IMG/VR virus record: IMGVR_UViG_3300027792_000033
Location: 1 to 44,151 of that record
Origin: a virus
Length of the DNA stretch: 44,151 nucleotides
Direction: 5' to 3' (one strand)
This document shows positions 24,301-34,266 of this stretch, one piece after another. A program made the translations under genes and the position numbers. Each line of letters opens with the position of its first letter. The first letter of the stretch is position 1. The notes under the pieces are model-generated. The model was not told the origin of the DNA. It did no database searches and was given only the letters and a program-made list of their open reading frames with translations.

Positions 24301-25115
24301 TGACTTATATAGTCGCTGGATTTCCTGAAATATGCACGGATGGTATCTTTCAAGATGATACTGGTGCCGCTGTTATATCGTCTATACTGCCTATCGGTAA
24401 AACGCACAACGATAAAATAACGATTTCAGGTGCAAATTTTAGCTCTACAAAAGGTACAGTTATTATTGGCGGATACACTTGCACAATAGTATCCTGGTCA
24501 GATACTGAAATAGTTGTAATAATATCTCAAAATGTAACACCTGGAACGAATACGGTATCATTAATAACATCTACAGCTTGTACAAGCAGCTCATACAATG
24601 TTGCATCTCCGACCGGGCAATTAAAATCTATACGTCAAAAATTGCGTGAAGCAATTGAATACGGAGTGAAACAGATAACCGTAGCAAACGGGTATAACTA
24701 CACCGTAAAAGGCGCTTATGACCCGCCGATTGGACTTGAGCAGATGCAAGAGTTCCCGTCTATAAACATAAGTTATGAGCAGGAAACGGCTGCAAACGCC
24801 GATCTTGGCTCGCATCTACAAACTGGTGGAAACGAGGCGTTATTGCATAATAGTTTTATCGTTCAATTTGATTGCTTATTAAGCGATATTGAAAACATGA
24901 GCGATTCGCAAGACAAGATGTTAGCTGATATTCAAAAATACTTTGGAAATTATTATTGGATTCCAGATTCAAACGGTAACGCTACGGCGTTTAATTGTAT
25001 CTATATGTCTAGTACTCCTTGGGGAGTGCATGAAAGAAAACCACTTACAGGAATTACCGTTGAGTATCTTGTGTGGTATCGTCAATATCTTACTAACCCA
25101 GCTGTGAGCGGGTAA
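24300..25115 (+). CDS. Tail-completion protein candidate with IPT/TIG domain
   Basis: A 271-residue protein. Residues ~35-105 look like an IPT/TIG immunoglobulin-like domain ('ITISGANFSSTKGTVIIGG', 'SDTEIVVIISQNVTPGTNTV'). The C-terminal part, 'QLKSIRQKLREAIEYGVKQI' onward, resembles phage tail-terminator or neck proteins that handle variable lengths of beta structure. Ig-like domains in virion proteins often bind cell-surface glycans. Ribosome site CAGGAG. Confidence 0.55.
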   Translation: MTYIVAGFPEICTDGIFQDDTGAAVISSILPIGKTHNDKITISGANFSSTKGTVIIGGYTCTIVSWSDTEIVVIISQNVTPGTNTVSLITSTACTSSSYNVASPTGQLKSIRQKLREAIEYGVKQITVANGYNYTVKGAYDPPIGLEQMQEFPSINISYEQETAANADLGSHLQTGGNEALLHNSFIVQFDCLLSDIENMSDSQDKMLADIQKYFGNYYWIPDSNGNATAFNCIYMSSTPWGVHERKPLTGITVEYLVWYRQYLTNPAVSG

Positions 25116-25129
25116 GTGGACAATAAAAT

Positions 25130-25861
25130 ATGGTAGTAATAACAAATCCGGATGCATGCGTTGCTGGGCAAACGTATAGAGAGTGCCCCACTACAGCTTT
25201 TGACGCTGATAATTATTACAGTATACAAAATGGAATCGTTACTGACGACTATATAGAATATTCTGAGACTACTAGTGGAAGCATGTATATTTGTCTTCGA
25301 CCTGGTAGTAGTTTTAAGAGGTATGCTAACCTCGTGCATATTGATAATAGAGTTGATGCTGGCGGCGCTGGATTTGTTACTGTTGGCCTCTATGGTACGA
25401 TGATGACGTCCGCCTCTAATGTTCCATATGCTGGCCTTGGGATATATATTTTCAATTACAATAATCATGGAGACATGGTAATACGAAAATACCAGGATAG
25501 CCAAGGTCCCGATCCAGGATTCGACACTGTTGGTATTGCGACTGGATGTTTTGATCTATTTATGTCAACCGTAATAACATTTTTGCCATACGACGGAACA
25601 CAGCACCCAACAATTTTTGAGTTAAAACTATATAACGGCGTTGACGATTTGCGGTTTTCATACTCGATGTTGTACAACTTTAAGATAACAACTATGTATA
25701 CTGGTCAGCTATACAAAAATATCCCAACATTCTCTATACCAGGGGAGGATCGTGTAAACGATGCCAGCAAAATTGTATACGAGTACTTGCAATGCACGAG
25801 CGGACTTCCTGAATCCTGCCGGGCTAGTATATATGCTGATTTTGATTATGAGGTTTTATAA
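25130..25861 (+). CDS. Hypothetical virion protein
   Basis: A 243-residue beta-rich protein with no recognised family. Aromatic-rich strands ('YAGLGIYIFNYNNHGDMVIR', 'FELKLYNGVDDLRFSY') suggest a jelly-roll or lectin-like fold, by composition only. It lies between the tail-completion candidate and the tail tube. Ribosome site is weak. Confidence 0.5.
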   Translation: MVVITNPDACVAGQTYRECPTTAFDADNYYSIQNGIVTDDYIEYSETTSGSMYICLRPGSSFKRYANLVHIDNRVDAGGAGFVTVGLYGTMMTSASNVPYAGLGIYIFNYNNHGDMVIRKYQDSQGPDPGFDTVGIATGCFDLFMSTVITFLPYDGTQHPTIFELKLYNGVDDLRFSYSMLYNFKITTMYTGQLYKNIPTFSIPGEDRVNDASKIVYEYLQCTSGLPESCRASIYADFDYEVL

Positions 25862-25916
25862 GTATATGACATATAAAATTAATTTTTTATAGCAACATTT
25901 TGTAAAGGAGAAAAAA

Positions 25917-26885
25917 ATGTCGTTTATTTTAATGAAAAGAACTCTTGGTTTTAAAATCGAAAGCACGCCGTATAGTGGCGAAACTCTTGCAGTTGGAGAT
26001 TACAACGTACCGGCATACAATATAAACTATGATCCAGAAATTGCAATGTATGCTCGAAAGCTTGCGCGTGGGGACTTCTCGCGTGATGCCTCAATAGCAG
26101 GGAAAAGAACTATAACAATTTCTTTTTCAGTAGACGTTGCTTACAGCGGAACCGCTGCAACCGCGCCATCATATTTTAAGTGCCTTCAGGCTTGCGGAAT
26201 GAAGCAGACTGCTCACGGGTCAACTGGCGTATCATTGGCCCCTAATTCTGACTATAGCAATGTACCTGCAACTATAGAGGTTATTGAAAAAGATGATGGG
26301 ACAACTCCTGTTCAACTTGCTATAAAAGCGACAGGATGTATGGGAAATGTTCGCCATGTCATGGACTCTGTAGGAAATCCAGTACGCATGGAGTTTGAAT
26401 TTAAAGGCGTTTTAAACGGTATAGCAGATAGAGCTTATGCATCAATTATAAGCCCTACTGCTTTCGACTCGCCTTTACCTGACGCGGTACTTGGCTCTAC
26501 AATAACGCTTTTTGCTGAAACGCAAAAGTGCAATTCTGTTACTATCGATCTTGGCAATCAAGTTGAGATATATACAGATCCTTCACGCGCACAAGGAGTT
26601 GACGGCGCGCGTATTGTTGATAGAAATCCGACTGTAGAGATTGATCCCGATATGGATTTAATCGCAAATCGCGGACTTTTTGCTAGGCATACGGCTAACA
26701 CTACAGGCGCATTGTACATGACTGTAGGATCATATATAAAGTATACTGCACCTAAGACACAGATAGCGCAATCGTACAAGCCTGGAGAGCGTGAAGGGCA
26801 TGTTACAAACCAATTGAGGCTTGAGCTTAAACGAGATACAAACGGGAATGACGAACTTGAAATTTTGCATGGAAGTAAATCGTAA
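25917..26885 (+). CDS. Major tail tube protein
   Basis: A 322-residue protein with a strong AAAGGAG ribosome site. It begins 'MSFILMKRTLGFKIESTPYS' and has 'KRTITISFSVDVAYSG', 'MKQTAHGSTGVSLAPN' and 'RMEFEFKGVLNG', a pattern typical of siphovirus tail tube subunits. It is followed by the tail chaperones and the tape measure, the expected order. The call combines pattern and position. Confidence 0.75.
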   Translation: MSFILMKRTLGFKIESTPYSGETLAVGDYNVPAYNINYDPEIAMYARKLARGDFSRDASIAGKRTITISFSVDVAYSGTAATAPSYFKCLQACGMKQTAHGSTGVSLAPNSDYSNVPATIEVIEKDDGTTPVQLAIKATGCMGNVRHVMDSVGNPVRMEFEFKGVLNGIADRAYASIISPTAFDSPLPDAVLGSTITLFAETQKCNSVTIDLGNQVEIYTDPSRAQGVDGARIVDRNPTVEIDPDMDLIANRGLFARHTANTTGALYMTVGSYIKYTAPKTQIAQSYKPGEREGHVTNQLRLELKRDTNGNDELEILHGSKS

Positions 26886-26995
26886 TAAACTGTTGCGGTA
26901 TTTGCGATTTGCATTGTTCCCAGTCCGACAATGCAGAAAACTTTTACCGCAATATTTAATGTCAAAACAATTAATTGGGCTGGAAGGGGACTGGT

Positions 26996-27508
26996 ATGGA
27001 AAAGCGGATAGATGTTGTAATGGATGAAGAAATGAAAAAAAAGCTTGACGGATTTGTTGCATTTGAACTAATTGCACCATTCAAGTATACTCCTGCTGTA
27101 TATGTTAAAAATGCACCTCGTGAAATATGGCCTATCTTTACGCTTCGATCAAAAGGCGGGTTAGAGATAGCACAGATCGAAGACGAGAGCGGGTATGTAA
27201 CTTATGATCCGGTATCAGGACAGCGAGTATTAAAATTTCAATCTGGCAAACAAAGAATAGTTACTCTGCAACGCGGTATTGTTGCTGTAGAAAACTTGCG
27301 TACAGAAGACGGTGGACGGATTGATTGGAACAACGTAACGAAGTGCGCTAAAATAACTAGCAGCATTGGAGAGGTAGAAAAGCTTGAGAATACCGATGTT
27401 GACTACATAATTGACAGATTGCCGCCTATGCTTCAGGTTGAATTGCAAGAGGCTATAAACGAAAGAAAGACTATATCCGATGAGGAACTTCTTTCTTTAG
27501 AATCTTAG
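26996..27508 (+). CDS. Tail assembly chaperone (first frame)
   Basis: A 170-residue protein starting at ATG 26996 behind GAAGGGG. It lies between tube and tape measure, the usual place of tail assembly chaperones (G of lambda). It is helical at the C-terminus ('LQVELQEAINERKTISDEEL'). A second frame opens at 27484, so a minority product extended by frameshift is possible. Confidence 0.65.
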   Translation: MEKRIDVVMDEEMKKKLDGFVAFELIAPFKYTPAVYVKNAPREIWPIFTLRSKGGLEIAQIEDESGYVTYDPVSGQRVLKFQSGKQRIVTLQRGIVAVENLRTEDGGRIDWNNVTKCAKITSSIGEVEKLENTDVDYIIDRLPPMLQVELQEAINERKTISDEELLSLES

Positions 27509-27609
27509 CCGGTTTACATTCTGGTATCTGGGGAGATAGATATATTTGCTCCAGGTGTCAAGAAAACGCAAATTTTAAAAAAGCGTGGGGCTGTGATGGA
27601 AAAGCTCAA

Positions 27610-27858
27610 ATGTCCGTACCCACATTTGAGGAGAAGATTGAGGGATGTGTTTATAGATATTGGAATTGCCCGGCAAAATTTATAACACCCTCAATGCGGA
27701 ATTTCCTATTAGTATATAGGTACTATAGGGATTTCCCTGGTGCTAAAATGCCAGATATTTATGATGTTAGCGATAAATTTTTGTTTTGCTATAGATATTA
27801 TGAAAGTCATTATGATAAGTATGCGCGTGATGTTCGTAATAAACAAAAGGAAAAATAA
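27610..27858 (+). CDS. Second tail assembly chaperone frame (T-like), possibly reached by frameshift
   Basis: From ATG 27610 this encodes 82 residues. The same frame is open from 27484 and its upstream part is protein-like ('RYICSRCQENANFKKAWGCD', with a CxxC and the WGCD block found in T-like tail chaperones), yet has no start codon. It can therefore only be read by a -1 (or +2) shift from the first frame within 27484-27508. No canonical slippery heptamer is seen there. It overlaps the tape measure start. Confidence 0.6.
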   Translation: MSVPTFEEKIEGCVYRYWNCPAKFITPSMRNFLLVYRYYRDFPGAKMPDIYDVSDKFLFCYRYYESHYDKYARDVRNKQKEK

Positions 27859-29849
27859 TGGCTGACGAGATATTATCTGTAGAAGCGAGATTGAAAGACC
27901 ACATATCGGCCAATATTGATAAGCTCGAAAAAAAGCTTGTCAACTTTGGCAATACTACAAAGGAGGCTACTGAAAAAGCCGCGTCTGGAACTGGAAAGCT
28001 GACATCATCATTTACTAATATGGCGGCATCTTTTGCAACTGGTCAAGTGGCTGTTAACTTAGCCATAAAAGCCTTGAAGGTCCTATACAATCAAACTATC
28101 GGGTCTATAGGTACAACGGCAAAATACGGCAATGAGATAGACAAAATGTCAAAACGTCTTGAGTTGTCTACTGACTTTATCCAGAAGTTTAGCTATGTTG
28201 CCGAGCTATCTGGTACGTCTATGGGACAGCTTGAGAAAGGGTTTCGGACAATAGAGGGCCTTGCAGCAGATGCCGGACGTGGTGTCAAGTTAGCAGAAGA
28301 CTCTTTTTTGAAGCTTGGAATAAGCATATATAACACCAATGGCACCTTAAAGTCTACTACCGAAATAATTAATGAATCAATAAACGCTCTTGCTGATGTT
28401 AAAGGTAGTACTGATCGGGTTGCTCTCGCCACTGACTTGTTTGGCGAAAGTGGTACGGCTATTTTGCCAATACTTTCAGATGGGAAAGACGGCATTAAGG
28501 CAATGATGGAAGAGGCCGAAAAGTATGGAGCTGTTCTTAGCGAAAAAGCTATAAAAACAACAGTTGACTTTACTAATAATATGTATCGGCTTAAAACGTC
28601 TTTTAATAGTTTTAAAATGAATGCGTTAATTCCAGTAATAAATGAGCTTGCAAACTATATCGCTACACTGCACGACGCAAACGGGTTGGTAGTTAGAGAG
28701 GTTTCAAAGATTAAGAGCGAAGTAGTAGACAATGAGATGTCGCGCCTTGAAAGGGAGTCAGATAGAGTAGGTAATTTAATAGGTGGAATTGCAGGCGCTC
28801 TTGCGACAAACGATTTGACAGCAGAAGAAAAGCGGGCAATTGATAAAAAAATGAAAATGCTTATTGCAGAGCAAGATAAAATAGATTCTGCAATAAAGAA
28901 GAGAAAAGGGCAATTAAGTGGTGGTGGCGGGCCAACAGGTCCGTCAAAAGAAGAATTAGACAAAAAATTTGATGCTGAATGGGAAGCGATGTGGCAGCTT
29001 GACGCCTTTATACAATCTGATAATGCAAGAAAATTAGCTGATATTGTAAAATTTGAGACTGATAAAAAAATGCTTTTAAGGGCAGAAAAAGACCTTGAAC
29101 TGGCAATGCTTGGTGAGTATGCAGGATACGAAAAAGATCTTCTTGCAGAGGCTCAGAAAAGAGAACTAGAAGACTTTGAAGGGAACGAAACTCAAAAATC
29201 TGCTTTACTTAAAAAGCAAGAGCTTGATAGGTATAACGCTCGTGAAAATACAAGGAAAAAAGACATTGAAAGAGAAAAGTATTATCACGACAAAAGAGTT
29301 GATCTAACTTTTTCGACTGCAAATAGCGTTACTTCAGCTACTAAAACAATAATATCTGCTTCCGGTAGAGAAACCAGATCGCGTCAAAGTATGCTCGCTG
29401 CTCTCACTGCTGCAGAAGGTATTGCGATGTCAATCAGAGCCGCGAGTGAAGCGTGGAAATCAGTAGAGACAGGCGATTTTTACTCAAAGGCAGCAATATC
29501 AATTGCAACAGCTGCGTCAATTGGTGCTTCTGTTGCTGGGGCAGTTGCTAGCATTAAGTCGCAAAATTTTAACTCTTATGCAATGGGAACAGATAGCGCA
29601 CGCGGTGGCAGGTCGTTAGTTGGAGAGCAAGGGATGGAGCTTGTGACAGGCCCAAGATTTGGGAATCTATCACCTGGAAGTGTCGTATATAATAACACTG
29701 AAACGAAAGAGTTATTAAAAGGCGATACTCTTGTTTTTAATTTCTCAGCAAACACTGATAGGAATACCGCAAGAGAGATAGAGAATATACTTTTGGAAGC
29801 TGAAAGAGACGGACGATTAGAAACCTTTAAACGGGTGATGGCTAGATAA
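27858..29849 (+). CDS. Tape measure protein
   Basis: A 663-residue protein with an N-terminal coiled coil ('KLEKKLVNFGNTTKEATEKA'), a central tape-measure domain ('GNEIDKMSKRLELSTDFIQK', 'DRVALATDLFGESGTAILPI') and a long charged helical second half (residues ~370-480) ending in a small hydrophobic region. It sets tail length: at about 0.15 nm per residue the tail would be near 100 nm. It is short for the family. Ribosome site AAAGGAAAAA; the start overlaps the chaperone stop. Confidence 0.88.
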   Translation: MADEILSVEARLKDHISANIDKLEKKLVNFGNTTKEATEKAASGTGKLTSSFTNMAASFATGQVAVNLAIKALKVLYNQTIGSIGTTAKYGNEIDKMSKRLELSTDFIQKFSYVAELSGTSMGQLEKGFRTIEGLAADAGRGVKLAEDSFLKLGISIYNTNGTLKSTTEIINESINALADVKGSTDRVALATDLFGESGTAILPILSDGKDGIKAMMEEAEKYGAVLSEKAIKTTVDFTNNMYRLKTSFNSFKMNALIPVINELANYIATLHDANGLVVREVSKIKSEVVDNEMSRLERESDRVGNLIGGIAGALATNDLTAEEKRAIDKKMKMLIAEQDKIDSAIKKRKGQLSGGGGPTGPSKEELDKKFDAEWEAMWQLDAFIQSDNARKLADIVKFETDKKMLLRAEKDLELAMLGEYAGYEKDLLAEAQKRELEDFEGNETQKSALLKKQELDRYNARENTRKKDIEREKYYHDKRVDLTFSTANSVTSATKTIISASGRETRSRQSMLAALTAAEGIAMSIRAASEAWKSVETGDFYSKAAISIATAASIGASVAGAVASIKSQNFNSYAMGTDSARGGRSLVGEQGMELVTGPRFGNLSPGSVVYNNTETKELLKGDTLVFNFSANTDRNTAREIENILLEAERDGRLETFKRVMAR

Positions 29850-30688
29850 TGGCTTCAGATGGGAAAATAACAGTAACACTATCAGATACAAGTAACGAAA
29901 TAAATGTAGCTGTACCGATATTCGGATATAAGACTAACATTTATTATCCGTATACTATTAATCAATTATCTAGTGGACATTTTAGCGCATTTGACGACGG
30001 ATCAGCTTACGATCATAGATCATGCGAAGTGTCGTTTGAAGTATCACCGGAAGATATGGCAACAATAAACAATTATATAACTTCAACAGGACGCGGTAAA
30101 AATAACCTGTTGTTGTCAATGAATAGTAATAGCGGATTTCATCCTTTTGCCCCCGATAAAGGTGATACCGGGCCATTTACAGTAGCAATAGAAATAAAAA
30201 AATATGGTAAAGTAACTAATGAGCCATTTAAATATTTTGTATGTGACGCTGTATTGCATAATACCGGCGAATACCCATCATATTCTCTGCCGTCTGAAAT
30301 TGATGAAGGTGAATTTACATTTGGTACAGTAACAAATTGTAGATTCCCAAAATCATATTTTAATCCATCTGCAAGATATGCGGTATATAATACTATGACA
30401 TATAGCGGTGCAGTTGAATATATCGATCAAGGCATTAATGGCGATTCGTATACTACAGACTTTTCTTTCACATGCAACGAATCAAAAACAGCTGCAATTT
30501 TAAGCTATTTAGATACTGTTAGGACTAATACGTTTACTGTTGTTGCGCCTTCTGATTATTACATGTTTGGAAGTGACAAGGGCGAAAGCGGCGAATACAC
30601 TGTAAAACTTATTCAGAATAGTATATCTGTCTTATGCGAAGGTTATAATCGTTACAGTTTCAATTTACAACTTGAGTATGTGAGCTAA
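29849..30688 (+). CDS. Distal tail protein candidate with internal duplication
   Basis: A 279-residue beta-rich protein, directly after the tape measure, where distal tail (Dit-like) proteins lie. Two halves resemble each other: 'FAPDKGDTGPFTVAIEIKKY' and 'FGSDKGESGEYTVKLIQNS' occur at the same place after matching helix-strand segments. An internal duplication of a tube-like domain is typical of tail-tip adaptors. Confidence 0.6.
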   Translation: MASDGKITVTLSDTSNEINVAVPIFGYKTNIYYPYTINQLSSGHFSAFDDGSAYDHRSCEVSFEVSPEDMATINNYITSTGRGKNNLLLSMNSNSGFHPFAPDKGDTGPFTVAIEIKKYGKVTNEPFKYFVCDAVLHNTGEYPSYSLPSEIDEGEFTFGTVTNCRFPKSYFNPSARYAVYNTMTYSGAVEYIDQGINGDSYTTDFSFTCNESKTAAILSYLDTVRTNTFTVVAPSDYYMFGSDKGESGEYTVKLIQNSISVLCEGYNRYSFNLQLEYVS

Positions 30689-30689
30689 T

Positions 30690-33600
30690 ATGCCAGAGAC
30701 CGTTTTTGGTTTTAAGATAAAGTTAAATGACTATAGGTCACCCGTTACGGCAAGCGACACGTTGGGGATTTATAACAGGTCGACAACGCTTACAGCAAAC
30801 GCATCCGGCGGGCAAACATATATTGATGTTTTTGATTCTTCATCTTTTGAATCTGGCGATATAATAAACTTGACTGATGATTTTAACGATAATCTTTATT
30901 CAGTTAAAAACGTATCTGGATCAAGAATCTTTTTGTCTGATATTATAGTTGCTGGAGTGGCTGTTTTAGACAACGCAACGGTTACCGCCGGGTCAGTAAT
31001 AAGACATGTCCAAGTACCGATAAGCGGGATTTCTACATCTTGGGGAAATAGAATACTGCTTGACGGGATGGATAAGTTTGGACGCGAGATAAATCTTGAT
31101 TACGGTGGGAATGTTGCTTCACCAGTAAATAGCGGTGTTGCACTAGATAATACTATACAAATAAATAAAGAGCTAGACGATAGGGGAATCTCATTAAACG
31201 GCGAGTACGTTGAGATAGGCGCTTTTTCCGGTACCACATACTCTAGCCTGTGGTACGGGTCTGTAGAGTCTCCGCATTTTGATTCTAAGCAGTTCTATAT
31301 ACCATTTAAAAGTCTATATCATACTAAAATAGCTAATATTGCAAAGACAATAAACTTGGAAGATTATGAAGGTGCTGACAATGATACTGAAGGCAAAACA
31401 ATACCAGTATCTTTTGGGCTTATAAATAAAGCAAAATTTATAAAAGCAAATAGTACAGAGGTAACATTAAGCACAACAGGTATTGCAGTTGGGACTTTTT
31501 CTCCAGCGGACGAAGTTTCATTCCCTATAATCGGTTCTTACTGGGAAACCGGATCAGAGGATGAAGAAAATGAAGTTCCTAGAAAATTAATTTATGATGT
31601 TCTAATAGGTAAAACTGTATCAATAACATCTGTAAATTTATTGACAAATATATATCTAAAAGTTATATCAGGTATAGGCGATGGGGAATATCGACTTATT
31701 AAATCTATAGCGCAAAGTCCTTCTAACTCAAAAGCACTAAGAATAACACTAGTGGATTTTCCATCTGTAGTCTATGTAGGGAACGCAACAGCGACAGAAG
31801 AAGAGAATACATGGATTCAGTTTATACAGATAGATAAGTCTTATATATGCGATTATTGGCCGATATACTCATATCTTGACGATGATTACAACCAAACTAG
31901 TACTTTTACTTCTGTATACAACTATACCTCTTCCGGTAGAATAGAGGTTGACAACGAAGAAAATTTAACTGAAAATGTATTTAACTACGAATCAAAATTT
32001 ACCTTGTTGCCAAATTACACATATTTATCATCCGGCACAAGTACAAAGAATAGCGTGCAATTATCACCAAGCGTATTTTATTCTGATTCAAGCAGCGTTT
32101 CAAGCGTAATAGAAATCCAGCCAGATGCTACAGGAATACGTCTATATTCAGGGCAATACGAAGACCCTTCAAATTTAGGGCTATTCGGTTTTACTGCTGG
32201 CGGTTATGAATCTTCAAGTTTTGAAATGGTTATAAATGGGTTATACTACGTAACAGGAATAAGCACCGCCACAATCGGGTACGTAAGCTCAACAGCAAAC
32301 TTTAATAATTGCGTTGACAAAGATGCAGATACGTATCACCTCATAAGATATAAGGGTTACAAAATAAGCTCTTCTGAGCTTCCGTCATTTGCTACATACG
32401 ACTTTGAACTCGTATTTGCTTACGAAATAGACCTGCCAGAAATAAACGATAATTTTGATTTTACAAATTTATATTTGGGAATTCGTCAAAGCATCGAAGC
32501 GTATGGAGAAGACGTTGGACAGGGAGTCCCAGCGTTCAATCCTTATGGCTCTGAAGACTGTAAAGTGATGATATATAAAAGAAGATGGATAGGAACACCG
32601 CAAAATTGCATAGATTCAGATATTGAAACATCAAAAACGGACTCTCTATATTTTAATACCGGCATAAAACTTGAATCATTTAACGACCTATATCTTGGTG
32701 AAAGTGAAAATAATAAAAATTTCAATCCTAAAATAGATTACAGCGTAATATCTAATACCTGGATAGGCGCCACTGTGCAATTTACAGATAAAAGCGGTTC
32801 GTATCTTGGTATAACGACATGGCTTTGGGATTTTGGTGATGGTAGTACTTCATCTGAACAAAACCCATCGCATGTTTATGCTAGTGGCGGTTCTTATGAG
32901 GTAACACTCACAATAAGCGGCGACGACGGCTCTGATTTTGTGACAGAAACCGTAGACATTTTAGGTACTCCGATTGATAATGATTGCTCATATCTTGTCG
33001 GACATAAAAATTATGACTTATCAATAAGGTCAAGAGACGAGTACATGTCTTATAAATCTGTAATAGTACTAGTGTATAAAAAATTTTCATTGACAAGAGG
33101 AGCACAAGTTGTCGGCGTACCAGTGACGAGATTAGATTGTTTTTTTGATGTTAAAACTTATGAAATAGCATTTATGTTTGAACGAAAAGGGAGTGCAGGG
33201 AAAGAAGTTTTTGCAAACATATACGGGAGAATATTTAACGATACTTTTGATTCAAGGTACAACTCTGCAGCATTAAATGGATATCCTCAATCACAATTAG
33301 AGGCTATTTGTAGGCTTCAAAATTGGCAGCATAGGGATGTGTCGCCGACTGATGGATGGGGCAAGGATTACGCTAGTAATGCGCTTATAAATACAACTAA
33401 CAACGGAGACGGATCGTTTAGCGACTCTTCATTATACGCTTATAATTACGTAAGATCATCAAGGCAAATATTGAGGTATGAAGATGCTTATACCGATCAA
33501 GTAAAGAGGGCTTTGTGTAGAAATTTTTGGTTTGCAAATTATATGGATATTAATGGGCGAGAATCTGTAAAGGTAGTATCTGCCAGCAATACAAGCCCGT

Positions 33601-34253
33601 CAGACACAATAACTCTTTCAAATATAACAGATAGAAAATCCATAAAGATCATAAATTCAAATCCGTCAAACGTATTTGTTGAACCATTCGTACGATATAA
33701 TCAAAACTACGCGACTGGTGAGTTTGAATCTATAATGCAAATAACAAATACGCAAGCGGACGTATACGATTCATCTTATGTAAAGGGCATATCAGGCAGT
33801 AATGCAGAAACGTATTGGAATTTATGCCATGAGTTATGGTTGAAATCAAAGGCGACAACGAAGCCCCCGTCAGACATGACGGATCTAGTATGGATAAACT
33901 CTTTTGATGCCAATGCTGATGATTACGCTGAGCAATACATTTACAATTGGATACAATGGATGTTTCATACTAATGTGTCATTTACAACGCATTACAATAT
34001 TGTAAGTGATTGGGTAGAGTGCCACAGGTTTAATTTGCAGTTGCCACATGAAACAAATAACGCAGTATACGAATGTATGCTTACGGGAATTGAAATAAAC
34101 CCCAACCCGCCATTCGATGTCAAAATAGATGCGATAATGTTTAATAATGATATAATTCCTGATATTTTATATATTGATGTTCCGCAGGATGTTACAACGC
34201 AATACATTGATAGCACAGAAGATCAAGCCATACAGTTAATTGATACAGCATAA
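30690..34253 (+). CDS. Large tail-tip protein with PKD domain
   Basis: A 1187-residue protein, the largest of the phage. Residues ~690-755 form a PKD (polycystic kidney disease) domain with the signature 'TTWLWDFGDGSTSSEQNPSH' then 'VYASGGSYEVTLTI'. The rest is beta-rich and contains no recognised enzyme motif. Size and position after the distal tail protein suggest the central tail hub or a host-binding tip. PKD domains often bind proteins or polysaccharides at cell surfaces. Confidence 0.7.
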   Translation: MPETVFGFKIKLNDYRSPVTASDTLGIYNRSTTLTANASGGQTYIDVFDSSSFESGDIINLTDDFNDNLYSVKNVSGSRIFLSDIIVAGVAVLDNATVTAGSVIRHVQVPISGISTSWGNRILLDGMDKFGREINLDYGGNVASPVNSGVALDNTIQINKELDDRGISLNGEYVEIGAFSGTTYSSLWYGSVESPHFDSKQFYIPFKSLYHTKIANIAKTINLEDYEGADNDTEGKTIPVSFGLINKAKFIKANSTEVTLSTTGIAVGTFSPADEVSFPIIGSYWETGSEDEENEVPRKLIYDVLIGKTVSITSVNLLTNIYLKVISGIGDGEYRLIKSIAQSPSNSKALRITLVDFPSVVYVGNATATEEENTWIQFIQIDKSYICDYWPIYSYLDDDYNQTSTFTSVYNYTSSGRIEVDNEENLTENVFNYESKFTLLPNYTYLSSGTSTKNSVQLSPSVFYSDSSSVSSVIEIQPDATGIRLYSGQYEDPSNLGLFGFTAGGYESSSFEMVINGLYYVTGISTATIGYVSSTANFNNCVDKDADTYHLIRYKGYKISSSELPSFATYDFELVFAYEIDLPEINDNFDFTNLYLGIRQSIEAYGEDVGQGVPAFNPYGSEDCKVMIYKRRWIGTPQNCIDSDIETSKTDSLYFNTGIKLESFNDLYLGESENNKNFNPKIDYSVISNTWIGATVQFTDKSGSYLGITTWLWDFGDGSTSSEQNPSHVYASGGSYEVTLTISGDDGSDFVTETVDILGTPIDNDCSYLVGHKNYDLSIRSRDEYMSYKSVIVLVYKKFSLTRGAQVVGVPVTRLDCFFDVKTYEIAFMFERKGSAGKEVFANIYGRIFNDTFDSRYNSAALNGYPQSQLEAICRLQNWQHRDVSPTDGWGKDYASNALINTTNNGDGSFSDSSLYAYNYVRSSRQILRYEDAYTDQVKRALCRNFWFANYMDINGRESVKVVSASNTSPSDTITLSNITDRKSIKIINSNPSNVFVEPFVRYNQNYATGEFESIMQITNTQADVYDSSYVKGISGSNAETYWNLCHELWLKSKATTKPPSDMTDLVWINSFDANADDYAEQYIYNWIQWMFHTNVSFTTHYNIVSDWVECHRFNLQLPHETNNAVYECMLTGIEINPNPPFDVKIDAIMFNNDIIPDILYIDVPQDVTTQYIDSTEDQAIQLIDTA

Positions 34254-34266
34254 AGGAAGCGTTAAA

